Assembly (NCBI GenBank): GCA_016217595.1
Contig: JACRHS010000007.1
Location: 1-64,000 of the forward strand
Origin: Opitutia bacterium
GTDB taxonomy: Bacteria; Verrucomicrobiota; Verrucomicrobiia; Opitutales; Opitutaceae
Length of the DNA: 64,000 nt
Direction: 5' to 3'
Positions 1-8,490 of the stretch are shown here, one piece after another. The notes below the pieces were generated by a model. The model worked only from the letters and a program-made list of their open reading frames with translations. It did no database searches and had not been told where the DNA came from. Numbering within the stretch: position 1 is the stretch's first letter; each line of letters opens with the position of its first letter. The position numbers were made by a program, and so were the translations under genes.

Positions 1-690
1 GGAGCACGAGGTTTGCGGCCTTGGGCCGCTCCTCGATCGCTTCGTGGAACCTGCGCCTGGCGTGCGCCCAGCAGCCCACCCGCACGATCCCCGCCGTCTT
101 GCGCTCGTGGCTGGCGTACGCCCCGTACTGGTCGGACTGCAGTACCCCTTTGAAGCTGCCCAACAGTGACGACAGTTCGTCGTGACCGCGCGTTTCCCGG
201 AACGAGAACACGACGTCACCGCCCGGGCGACTGATCACCCAGAGGTACGCTTGGAGAGTTTTGCCCCGATCATGGTCCGGGTCGTTACAGCGGATCGGCG
301 TCTCGTCGGCTTGGAGGTAGTTGCCGGCCATCAAGCCCTGATGCATGTGTCGGTAGATCGGTTCCAGCCACAGGGCGGCCACTTCCACCCAGTTCGCGCT
401 TCACCAGGCGCGCCGGCACCAGATCGATCTCAAAGGTGCGTTCCTCCCCGATGCGCTCGTAGAGCGCGGGGGCCTGCTGCACCGCCGCAGGCACGATTTC
501 AACGGTTTCGGTAACGGGCACATGTGCGAAGGTCTCCGCCGGCGTACGGCGCGGCTCACGGGTTTGGCTGCGCTCGTAAACTATGGTCTCGGTTTTCTGC
601 TCCACGGCGGCACGGGCCGCTTCGACCTCGGCGAACGCGAGCTGCCGCTGGGTGACATCAAGCTTCTCACTCCTGCCCCCGCCGAACAGT
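1..690 (-). pseudogene. IS66 transposase (TnpC) remnant, internally deleted
   Basis: Two separate reading frames carry recognisable IS66 transposase sequence. One (about 690 down to 400) has the FGGGRSEKLD segment that normally lies near the N-terminus and runs to PARLVKR. The other (about 400 down to 1) resumes at NWVEVAALWLEPIY and contains the first two catalytic aspartates, in QADETPI and SDQYGAY, and the AHARRRFHEA block. About 100 residues that normally lie between the two parts are missing and the frame changes at the junction. The C-terminal end, including the catalytic Glu, is outside the window. Not expected to be functional. Confidence 0.75.
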
Positions 691-954
691 CGGCGCTTGG
701 AATGACGGCAGGCGAACCTCGGCAAACTTGACCGCCGGCTTCGCCACCGTGGTTGGTCCCGCCTTGGCCATCCAGCCGGCAAAGGTCGAGTACTTGATCG
801 CTTCGCGCTGTGCAAACCGGGCCATCGACATCCCGCTGGCTCGGTACGCAGCCATCAACGCCAGCCGCTCGGACTTTGGCATTACCCGCCGGCCTCGCGT
901 ATCGCGTCTCTCCCCCATATCAATGACCTCCGTTGTGATTACGCCCATCCCCAC
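667..954 (-). pseudogene. IS66 accessory protein OrfA (TnpA-like), 3' end replaced
   Basis: A 95-residue reading frame whose first three quarters resemble IS66 OrfA: a basic N-terminus followed by a helix-turn-helix-like stretch (MARFAQREAIKYSTFAGW) near residues 44-61. The start may instead be the Met at 918. The last ~15 residues overlap the transposase remnant in another frame and look like read-through across a deletion junction, because OrfB and the transposase N-terminus are missing just downstream. The product is probably non-functional without an intact transposase. Confidence 0.6.
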
Positions 955-972
955 AGCTTACACTGTGGTAAT

Positions 973-999
973 CCGACCGGCTAGGAGGCTGCCGGTCGG
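973..999. repeat. 9-bp perfect inverted repeat at the IS66 end
   Basis: CCGACCGGC at 973-981 and GCCGGTCGG at 991-999 are exact reverse complements around a 9-base spacer. The structure lies 8 bases inside the presumed IS66 terminus and just upstream of the OrfA start, so it could form a terminal hairpin or a transcription-blocking stem. The pairing is seen directly; the role is inferred. Confidence 0.6.
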
Positions 1000-1003
1000 A
1001 CGC

Positions 1004-1432
1004 TTACGGCAGACCGTGGTGGCGCATCAAGCCGCGAAAGGCGTGCAGAGTGCCCTTGAACTGCTGATTGGGGCGCGCCTGGCAGGCGAGCACGTAGTGG
1101 CTGTAACGATCACACACTGTCAGCGGATCGCACCGCTGCTGATCGCCCAGCAGGAACCAGTCTTTGAAGTCCACCGTCCAGACGTGATTGGGCTGCGTTG
1201 GCTGCGTCAGTCCGTCGTTGCCCGCACAAAGGCACCTGGGCGCCGCCGGACGCTCAGGCCGTGGCGGCGCAGAATCTCGGCAATCGAGCTGCACGCGGGC
1301 GGGCGCTCGATCATGTGTTTCGCCTCCAGCACGACCTGCAGTTTCCTCGGCCCCCCAGGTGCGATGCAGTCGGCGCTCGGCCAAAATCAGCGTTTCCCGA
1401 GGGGAAGTGGCTTGCTCGGGCGCATGTAGCAT
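1004..1432 (-). pseudogene. IS481-type (rve) transposase fragment, frameshifted and truncated
   Basis: Minus-strand sequence encoding part of an IS481/IS3-superfamily transposase. The integrase core start is clear (QPNHVWTVDFKDWF, first catalytic Asp) and continues to RHHGLP, where the IS66 end interrupts it. Upstream, the AERRLHRTW segment continues as GPRKLQVVLEAKHMIERPP only if the frame shifts at a run of six C (1351-1356). A second shift near 1215 is needed to re-enter the core. The remaining catalytic residues are absent. Similar coding may continue to about 1480. Confidence 0.7.
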
Positions 1433-1673
1433 GCCTCCCTCCTCCAGCCATCTTTGCGATGTTTTTATACGTTTGATTACAAACTGGTATGAGCTCGCGG
1501 CGTACGGTTCGATCTGTCGGCAGTTGCCCTGCGACTTGGTTCAGAAAACTCTGTCGCCATGCCGTTCCACGCGAGAATGCGACATGCGACTGTGAGCGTT
1601 ATCTTTTGCTGCGCAATCTTACGCATACGCCTCTATTTGCCGTTTTACCACAGATCGCTTTGCTAATGTAACA

Positions 1674-4307
1674 ATGATTTTTCGGCCCCTCAGCCACTGG
1701 TGGCCCTACCGCTCGGTGTGGGGAGTCTTGTTCGTCGGCATAATTTTGTCGGTGGGAGGCTATTGGCAAACCCACCGATGGGCACAATCACGCACCGAGC
1801 AGGCATTCATGCGACGGGCCGATGCGCGGCATGCTTTAACACAAGAAGTCATCAACCACTACGACGATGCCCTGTTTGCACTGCACAGTCTTTTCGTCGG
1901 CAGTGAGGACGTTTCTCGACAAGAATTTGAACGTGTTGCGAGTGGCGTACTGGCAAAGTACCCCGGCATCGCCGCGCTCGAGTGGGTACCGTCGGTCACA
2001 GCCGCGCAACGACCGAGCATCGAAGCCCAGGTCACACGCGAGCTCGGCCGGCCCTTTTATTTTACAGAGCGAAACGCCAGCGGCGCGATCCAACCAGCCG
2101 CTAGCCGCCCGGAGTATCTGCCGATTCTCTACGTGGTTCCCCTGACCGGTAACGAACCTGCACTCGGTTACGATCTCAGCATCGGCCCTACTCGCGCAAC
2201 CCTTGCGCAGGCTCGACAAGAACGCCGCGTCGCCATGACTCCACTTCTGCAATTGGTGCAGGAAAAGACCGAGCTGGAACCCAGCATGATCTGGGCCCGT
2301 CCGGTTTTTGCCGACGGCCCGACTGGCGAACGCTTTTGTGGCTATGTGCAGGCGGTATTCCGGGTGCGCCCCATGTTGGAACAGGCCATCACGCGTCATG
2401 CCTACGCCATCCTGGAAACATTGATCGTTAATCCGCAGGAGAAAAATCCGGCCCAACGCACCATTCTCTACCACACTGGCGAAGCCACCATCACCACCCG
2501 CCCGCTTCCCACCGAAGCGGAGTTCGCTCATGACCTGATCCAAACACGCCAACTCAAAGTCGGTCCGCACGAGTGGCGCGTGCTTTACCGTCCACGCCAG
2601 ATTTGGCTGCAAGAGCAAGCCAGCGCCACGCCCGGCCTCGGTCTGGGCGCCGGCCTGTTGATTACAGGGCTGCTCGCCGGTCTTTTCTGGCAACTGAATC
2701 GCCAGGCGCAGCTGATCAAAAAACAGGTCGCCGAACAAACCGCTGCCTTGCGCGAGAGCCGACGCGAACTTGAGGCGTTAATCGATGAGTTGCCCGGCGC
2801 CGTCTGCCGTTTCTACACGGACGATCAACTGACCCCCATCTACATAGCCGGCCAATTCAACAATCTCACCGGTTTCGACCCCGATGAGATGATCGATGGC
2901 AAGGTTTCGCTGGGCTCGCGCATGCATCCCGACGATCTGGTCGCGGCCCGCCGCTGTCTGCAGGAGGCGATTGAGCAGCGCAAACCCTATGAATTCACCG
3001 TGCGCTTCGCGCACAAATCCGGGGAGGAACGCTGGCTGCTCACCCGCGGCCGGCCGGTCTACGGCGACGATGGCAAGGTCGTCTGCCTTGAAGGCCTGGT
3101 GCTCGATTTCACCGCCCAGCACACCGCCGAAACCGAAAAACTGACGCTCGAGCGCAAGATGCTCGAAACCCAAAAACTGGAAAGCCTCGGCGTGCTCGCC
3201 GGAGGCATCGCACACGATTTCAACAATCTGTTAACGGGAATCGTGGGCAATGTCGGCCTCGCCCGGCTCGATCTGCCGCCGAGTTCGCCGGTGACACCAA
3301 GCCTGCAACAGATCGAATCGGCCGCCTTGCGTGCCGCGGAGCTCTGCCAGCAGCTGCTCGCCTACTCCGGCAAAGCCCGCTTTGCCATCAGCCCGATCCG
3401 GCTCAGCGAATTGATCGAAAGCACCGTCACGCTGCTCCGGATTTCGATCAGCAAGCAGGCGCAATTACATCTGGAACTGGTTTCCGAGCTGCCGCTGGTC
3501 ATGGCCGATGCCACGCAGCTCCGCCAGATCGTGATGAATCTTGTGATCAATGCCTCCGACGCCATCGGCCAACGGCCCGGGACGATCACTGTGCGCACCG
3601 GATTCCGGGCCTTCACCGCGGCAGAGCTGCAAGCCTGCGCCATCGGCCGCGAACTTCCTCCGGGCGATTTCGTTTTTCTGGAGGTGACCGACACCGGCTC
3701 CGGCATGTCGCCAGAAACGCTGGCCCGTATCTTTGAACCGTTCTTCACGACAAAGTTCGCCGGTCGTGGGCTCGGCCTCGCGGCCGTACTCGGAATTGTC
3801 CGCAGCCACGGAGGAGCGCTCCAAGTAGAGAGCGAACCCGGCCGCGGCACCCGCTTTGCCCTGCTGCTGCCTCCCGCCGCCCCCAACGCGGCACCGGCAC
3901 ACCTGCCAACGGCCAACGATGGCACATGGCGACACTCCGGTGCCGCACTCGTGGTCGACGACGAAGAGCCCGTGCGCAACATCACGGCGCGCCTGCTCAA
4001 AACTTTCGGGCTTCACTCCGTTACCGCTCCCGATGGAGAGCAGGCACTGGCCTTGTTCAAATCCTCACCGCAACGCTTCGAAGTTGCGGTCATCGATTTG
4101 ATCATGCCCGGCCTTACCGGGGAGGAAACCTTGATCCAGCTCCGCCAAATACGGCCCGACCTGCGCGTCCTCATCATCAGCGGCTATTGCGACAAACTCG
4201 ATTCCACCGCCGCCTCCTCCACCAGCGCGCCGACGGAATTTTTGCAAAAACCCTTCACCCGCGAGGCACTGGAAAAAAAGCTCCGGACGCTGTGGGGAAC
4301 GAGCTGA
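1674..4307 (+). CDS. CHASE-PAS hybrid sensor histidine kinase with receiver domain
   Basis: A membrane sensor of 877 residues. A transmembrane helix at about 15-31 is followed by a periplasmic CHASE-type domain (ALEWVPSV region) and a second helix at about 320-340. Then come a PAS domain (about 362-475), a HisKA domain with phospho-acceptor His514 in IAHDFNN, an HATPase domain with the N box (NLVINASDA) and DTGSGM, and a C-terminal receiver with Asp808 in VIDLIMPG. Such kinases detect small extracellular ligands; the ligand here is unknown. It has no adjacent response regulator, so signalling probably passes through its own receiver or a distant partner. The ATG at 1674 has no Shine-Dalgarno site. 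Confidence 0.9.
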   Translation: MIFRPLSHWWPYRSVWGVLFVGIILSVGGYWQTHRWAQSRTEQAFMRRADARHALTQEVINHYDDALFALHSLFVGSEDVSRQEFERVASGVLAKYPGIAALEWVPSVTAAQRPSIEAQVTRELGRPFYFTERNASGAIQPAASRPEYLPILYVVPLTGNEPALGYDLSIGPTRATLAQARQERRVAMTPLLQLVQEKTELEPSMIWARPVFADGPTGERFCGYVQAVFRVRPMLEQAITRHAYAILETLIVNPQEKNPAQRTILYHTGEATITTRPLPTEAEFAHDLIQTRQLKVGPHEWRVLYRPRQIWLQEQASATPGLGLGAGLLITGLLAGLFWQLNRQAQLIKKQVAEQTAALRESRRELEALIDELPGAVCRFYTDDQLTPIYIAGQFNNLTGFDPDEMIDGKVSLGSRMHPDDLVAARRCLQEAIEQRKPYEFTVRFAHKSGEERWLLTRGRPVYGDDGKVVCLEGLVLDFTAQHTAETEKLTLERKMLETQKLESLGVLAGGIAHDFNNLLTGIVGNVGLARLDLPPSSPVTPSLQQIESAALRAAELCQQLLAYSGKARFAISPIRLSELIESTVTLLRISISKQAQLHLELVSELPLVMADATQLRQIVMNLVINASDAIGQRPGTITVRTGFRAFTAAELQACAIGRELPPGDFVFLEVTDTGSGMSPETLARIFEPFFTTKFAGRGLGLAAVLGIVRSHGGALQVESEPGRGTRFALLLPPAAPNAAPAHLPTANDGTWRHSGAALVVDDEEPVRNITARLLKTFGLHSVTAPDGEQALALFKSSPQRFEVAVIDLIMPGLTGEETLIQLRQIRPDLRVLIISGYCDKLDSTAASSTSAPTEFLQKPFTREALEKKLRTLWGTS

Positions 4308-4406
4308 CACGTCCCAAAAGGCAGCCGCAAATTCTGGCCCGTATGCTGGAACGCGATTTGCACTCGCGCGCCGGACCGTTAGCGTGAGCCCTCTTTTTCC
4401 ACCAAC

Positions 4407-5747
4407 GTGTCCGCCACCACCACCGCCACACCCGTCCCCGGGCCTCGCCGCCCCCTCTCGCTCGGCGTCATTTTTCTGACGCTGTACATCGATCTGGTCG
4501 GGTTCTCCATCATCTTCCCGCTCGGGCCGGACATGCTCGATTATTATCTGAAGCTGGAAGGCCGCGACGGCGTGCTCGGCTGGCTGCTCAGTCATACCGA
4601 GGCGTTGGCCCATACGCTGGGCAACGAACATCATTTCGAGGTGGTGCTCTTCGGCGGCGTGATCAGTTCCCTGTTTTCCCTGCTGCAATTCGTGCTCGCG
4701 CCGTTCTGGGGCTCCCTCTCCGACCGACAAGGCCGACGCGGCGTGCTGCTGCTCACGGTGGCCGGCACCGGGCTGGGCTATCTCCTGTGGGTATGCAGCG
4801 GCTCCTTCTGGCTTTTCCTGCTCTCGCGGATCGTCTGCGGCGCATTCAGCGGCAACCTCTCGGTGGCCACGGCCGCAGTGGCCGACGTCACCACGAGAGA
4901 GGAACGTGCCCGCGCCATGGGCATTGTCGGCGCCGCGTTTGGTCTCGGTCTCGTCACTGGTCCGATGCTCGGTGCGCTCACGGCACACTACAACCTGCTG
5001 AACGCTCATCCCGGGCTCGCACGTTTCGGCATCAATCCCTTCACCCTGCCGGCGCTCATCGCCTTCGCCATGTGCGCGCTGAATCTCGTCTGGATCAGTC
5101 TGCGTTTCCGTGAAACCCTCGGCCCGGCCGCGCAAGCCGAGGCGCGGGGCAGTGAGCGGGAACGCAATCCGCTGCGCGCCATCCTTGCCCTCAAAAACCC
5201 CGCGGCCCGCCAGATCAACCTCGTGGCGTTCGTGTACTCGATCGCGTTTGTCGCCATGGAAGCGACCCTGACCTTTCTCTCGGCCGAACGCTTCGGCTAC
5301 ACGGCGCGTCAAAACGGCTATCTCCTGGGCTTCCTCGGCGTGTGCTCAATCGTCACCCAGGGCGTGATCGTGCGCCGGTTGCTCAAAACGATGGAGGAAA
5401 TCCACGTGCTCGGTTGGGGCTTGGCACTGTCCGCCGCCGGTTTGCTTTGGACCGGCCTGGCAACGGCACCGTGGATGCTCTACAGCGCCATCGTGCTGTC
5501 CTCGATCGGCTCGGGTTTGGTGAATCCGGCTTCGACCGGTCTCATCTCCCTCTACAGCGGCGCCAACGAGCAAGGCCGCGTGCTCGGCATTTTCCGCTCG
5601 CTCGGCGCATTGTCCCGTGCCTTCACCCCGGTGCTGGCGGGGGTCGTTTTTTGGCTCTTCGGTTCGTGCTCGATCTACGTGGCGAGTGCGCTGCTCGCCC
5701 TCGTTGCGCTCGGGCTCTGCACCAAGCTGCCTAAACCGGTCAAATGA
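4407..5747 (+). CDS. MFS transporter, tetracycline-resistance (TCR/Tet) type
   Basis: A 446-residue protein with about twelve hydrophobic helices, in the major facilitator superfamily. The first helix (YIDLVGFSIIFPLGP), the loop 2-3 motif (WGSLSDRQGRRGVLL) and the motif C region (GPMLGAL) are typical of TCR/Tet drug:H+ antiporters. Presumed inner-membrane exporter; the substrate cannot be read from the sequence. A GTG start is used because the first helix begins soon after it. It overlaps the following protease gene by 4 bases (ATGA), indicating co-translation. Confidence 0.85.
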   Translation: MSATTTATPVPGPRRPLSLGVIFLTLYIDLVGFSIIFPLGPDMLDYYLKLEGRDGVLGWLLSHTEALAHTLGNEHHFEVVLFGGVISSLFSLLQFVLAPFWGSLSDRQGRRGVLLLTVAGTGLGYLLWVCSGSFWLFLLSRIVCGAFSGNLSVATAAVADVTTREERARAMGIVGAAFGLGLVTGPMLGALTAHYNLLNAHPGLARFGINPFTLPALIAFAMCALNLVWISLRFRETLGPAAQAEARGSERERNPLRAILALKNPAARQINLVAFVYSIAFVAMEATLTFLSAERFGYTARQNGYLLGFLGVCSIVTQGVIVRRLLKTMEEIHVLGWGLALSAAGLLWTGLATAPWMLYSAIVLSSIGSGLVNPASTGLISLYSGANEQGRVLGIFRSLGALSRAFTPVLAGVVFWLFGSCSIYVASALLALVALGLCTKLPKPVK

Positions 5748-6979
5748 ACCCGGCAAATCCAACTGCCCGCGCCCCTCGGCCCCGGCGCATCGGCCGGGCG
5801 CTGATGTTTGCCCTGGCCCTCGGCCTGCTCGTGGCGAACGTCCGCGCCGGTTGGTTCAGCCGCGAGCCGCCCCGCCCGGGCCGCACCACGCTCGACGCGC
5901 CACAAGTCATCCTCCCGGCGCAAATGGTGGACAATTATCTTGTCGTCACCGCCAAGTGGGATCGCCGCGGCCCCTATAATTTCCTCCTCGATACCGGCGC
6001 GTCCAAAACCATCGTCTCGCCGGTCCTCGCCGAGCGCTACGGCGACAAATCGCCGCAAGCCGCGCCGGTCTTGCGCGACATGCTGGTCAAATCGGCCGAG
6101 GGCGAAATCACCACCCTGCGCGCCGTGCGACTGCGGAGGATCGAGCTCGGCGACGCCCACTTTGAAGAAGTGGACGCGCTTGTGCGCGATTGCACCGACT
6201 TGTCCGTGCACCTCGGACTGCGCATCGATGGCATTCTCGGATTTCCGCTCTTTCGCGAGACATTGCTGACGCTGGATTATCCGCATCAACGCGTGCTGCT
6301 CGCCTCGAATCGCGGCGCCTCGGCTTTGCTGCCCGGCGAGACGATCCCGTTCAACAACGAGAGCCGCACGCCGCTCATTTTGTTGCGCGTGGGCGACCGG
6401 GCGTTCACCGCGCTCATCGATTCCGGCAACGATTCTGCGCTCTGCCTCAATCCGGTCGGTCTCGAAGTGACCTTTGCACAACCGCCGCGTCCCGGCGCGC
6501 TCGTGGCCACGCTCACCGGCGACCATCAGCCCACCGTCGGCCGCCTCACGCAGACCCTCATGCTCGGTCGCTTCGCACTGTCTCAACCGGTCGTCGAAGT
6601 GACCGACGAACTCACGCGCATCGGCGGCGCGATGCTACGGCATTTCTCCGTGACCTTCGACCAGGAGCACAATCGCGTGACGTTTTATCGCGAGAAAACC
6701 GAGCCCATCCAGTTTCCGCCCCGCCGCAGCTCGGGTCTGAGTTTCACCAAGGTCGGCGCCTACTGGCGCGTCGTGGGCGTGATCCCGGGCTCGCACGCCG
6801 CCGAACTTAAAATCGAAATCGGCGATCTGGTCACGCGCATCAATGGCGAGCCGGTCGAGCGCTGGGGGCCGGAACGGTTCGGCACCTTGGTGAAGCAGTC
6901 TTCGGACATCGCGTTTACGTTTCTCGTCGGCCGCCGCGAAGTGGAGACGCGCGTCAACGTCCTCGTGCTGGTGCCGTAG
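5744..6979 (+). CDS. Double retropepsin-like aspartic protease with C-terminal PDZ domain
   Basis: 411 residues, exported or membrane-anchored by a hydrophobic stretch at about 18-35. Two retropepsin-like halves follow. The first carries LLDTGAS with Asp83, the classical DTG active-site motif; the second has LIDSGND with Asp226, a DSG variant. The C-terminal ~90 residues form a PDZ-like domain (IGDLVTRINGEP). Retropepsins usually dimerise to pair two aspartates, whereas this chain may supply both. It probably acts in the periplasm. Its start overlaps the stop of the upstream MFS gene, so the two are made together. Confidence 0.8.
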   Translation: MNPANPTARAPRPRRIGRALMFALALGLLVANVRAGWFSREPPRPGRTTLDAPQVILPAQMVDNYLVVTAKWDRRGPYNFLLDTGASKTIVSPVLAERYGDKSPQAAPVLRDMLVKSAEGEITTLRAVRLRRIELGDAHFEEVDALVRDCTDLSVHLGLRIDGILGFPLFRETLLTLDYPHQRVLLASNRGASALLPGETIPFNNESRTPLILLRVGDRAFTALIDSGNDSALCLNPVGLEVTFAQPPRPGALVATLTGDHQPTVGRLTQTLMLGRFALSQPVVEVTDELTRIGGAMLRHFSVTFDQEHNRVTFYREKTEPIQFPPRRSSGLSFTKVGAYWRVVGVIPGSHAAELKIEIGDLVTRINGEPVERWGPERFGTLVKQSSDIAFTFLVGRREVETRVNVLVLVP

Positions 6980-6980
6980 C

Positions 6981-7004
6981 GCCGGCGCGTACCGACGCGC
7001 CGGC
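6981..7004. terminator. Strong hairpin between convergent genes, probable bidirectional terminator
   Basis: GCCGGCGCG (6981-6989) and CGCGCCGGC (6996-7004) pair perfectly over 9 bp with a 6-base loop. The stem starts one base after the protease stop codon and ends 11 bases before the rsmB stop on the other strand. No T-tract follows, so pausing would depend on the stem. Confidence 0.6.
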
Positions 7005-7015
7005 CGGTCGGAGAA

Positions 7016-8365
7016 TCAATCGTGCTTGCGGCGCAAAAGAAACGCGCCGGCGCCGTCATGGCCCGTTTCCCAAGGCCGGCTGAGCGCCTGCCCTTCGAGG
7101 GCGAAACGTTCGCCGTGTTTGCGCAGAAAGGCCGTCACCACCCGCTCGTTTTCCTCGGTATCAAGGCTGCACGTCGAGTAGACGAGCCGGCCGCCCGGCT
7201 CCACCATGCGCGCGGCGGCCAGCAGCAAAATCATTTGCTGGCGGCCATGTTTGTCGAAATCGCCCTCCTGCAGCCGCCATTTCACGTCGACGCGATGCCG
7301 CATGACGCCGGTGTTGGTGCAAGGCACATCCACCAATACCGCGGGAAAATCGGTCGGCAGCCGGTGCGCTTTCATCTGCGCATAAAGCCCGTGACTGGCG
7401 TCGGCCTCGACCAAGGCCACATCCACGCCATTCACGCGCGACAGATTTTCGCGCAGCCGCGCCTGCCGGTCGCTCGGCAAATCCACCGCCACAATGCGTC
7501 CGGCCATCCCCGCGCCCGCCGTGCCAGTATTGCCCCGGCACAGCGCATCGGCGATTTGCAGCGTCTTGCCTCCCGGCGCGGCGCACAAATCGAGCACCGC
7601 CTCACCCGGCTTGGGGGCCAATAGCTCCACTGCCAGCCGGGTCGAAGGATCTTGTAGGTAAAGCTGGCCGCTGGCCAACAACGCTTCCACCTCGGCCCAG
7701 TGCCCGGAGGTCACCTCGAAGAAACCGGCCCACTGCGTCGGAGTCAGCCAGGCCGGCGGCGGCGCATCCACCCGCCAACGGGCGTAAACCGGTGCCGGGC
7801 GTTGGTTCCATTCCAACAAGGTGCGGGTGGCTTCCGCACCAAACTGCGTCAACCAGCGGCGAACCAGCCATTCTGGATGAGAAAAATATTCGGCCAAGAC
7901 TGCGGCCGAGGCCAGCCGCGGCGGCGCCGGGCGCTCGGCCAACGCGATGGCCAGCTTGCGCACCACCGCATTGACCAACCGGGCCTCGACCGGGCTGGCG
8001 AGCGATTTGGCGCGCTCGACCGCATGGTGCACAATTTTTGCGGTCAGATTCTCCGGGGTGGCAGGCGGCGTGGCCGGATTGAGCTGCGCCTCTATGAGCT
8101 CGTAGCCAGCCACCCGCAGAATGGCCCGCAGAATCAGACGCGGCGGCCGCGGCACCAAACGCCCGATCTCGGCGGCCAGACGCCCCTCGTGACGGACCAC
8201 ACCATACACAAGATGCTGGCAACGAGCCCGCTCCACGCCGGTAAACATTGCCGGCAAATGCGCCATCAGATCGTCGATCCGCTCGCGTTGGTCGAGCCAG
8301 CGCGCGACCAGCCGCGCGGCTTCGGACCACGGTGATAGGAGAGGCTTTTCAGGAGCAGGATGCAT
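7016..8365 (-). CDS. rsmB: 16S rRNA (cytosine-C5-)-methyltransferase RsmB
   Basis: Predicted 449-residue S-adenosylmethionine-dependent m5C methyltransferase of 16S rRNA (position 967 in E. coli). The N-terminal third is a NusB-like RNA-binding domain. The C-terminal half is the RsmB/NOP2 catalytic domain: SAM-binding LDLCAAPGGKT, the motif IV PCTNTG with its cysteine, and the catalytic-cysteine motif YSTCS followed by EEN. The ATG at 8365 is preferred over an upstream extension at 8428 because the similarity starts close to it. Divergently transcribed from the Gre-domain gene, with about 125 bases between them for two promoters. Confidence 0.9.
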   Translation of the reverse strand: MHPAPEKPLLSPWSEAARLVARWLDQRERIDDLMAHLPAMFTGVERARCQHLVYGVVRHEGRLAAEIGRLVPRPPRLILRAILRVAGYELIEAQLNPATPPATPENLTAKIVHHAVERAKSLASPVEARLVNAVVRKLAIALAERPAPPRLASAAVLAEYFSHPEWLVRRWLTQFGAEATRTLLEWNQRPAPVYARWRVDAPPPAWLTPTQWAGFFEVTSGHWAEVEALLASGQLYLQDPSTRLAVELLAPKPGEAVLDLCAAPGGKTLQIADALCRGNTGTAGAGMAGRIVAVDLPSDRQARLRENLSRVNGVDVALVEADASHGLYAQMKAHRLPTDFPAVLVDVPCTNTGVMRHRVDVKWRLQEGDFDKHGRQQMILLLAAARMVEPGGRLVYSTCSLDTEENERVVTAFLRKHGERFALEGQALSRPWETGHDGAGAFLLRRKHD

Positions 8366-8490
8366 AATAGTGTGGCACCACCGGCCCGGGCAACTGCCGC
8401 ACGCGCGACGCAAGACGCCGCGACACACAGTTTGACAAGGCTCAGCAATGTCCGTTCAACTCATCGATTCAGGCTCACCATCACGCAACC

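Larger units (their letters stand above)
1..1007 (-). mobile_element. IS66-family insertion sequence, decayed and cut by the window edge
   Basis: A minus-strand IS66-type element. Its boundary is placed at 1007, where the minus strand starts GTAAGCG, the usual start of IS66 terminal repeats; a perfect 9-bp hairpin and then the OrfA frame follow. The element sits inside an IS481-type transposase gene. It appears to have lost the end of OrfA, all of OrfB and the start of the transposase (near 690), plus a central block of the transposase (near 395-400), so it should be immobile by itself. The other end lies before the window, so target duplication cannot be checked. Confidence 0.75.

Noticed and set aside
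1471..1484. GTTTG-ATTA-CAAAC small inverted repeat upstream of the hybrid kinase
   Set aside because: A 5-bp stem is common by chance, and there is no placement relative to a mapped promoter or an IS end to support a role.
4065..5312. A 415-residue minus-strand open frame across the MFS gene
   Set aside because: Its composition (Glu, Gly, Arg and His rich, no domain pattern) is that of an antisense shadow in high-GC DNA. The plus-strand frame has clear MFS helices.
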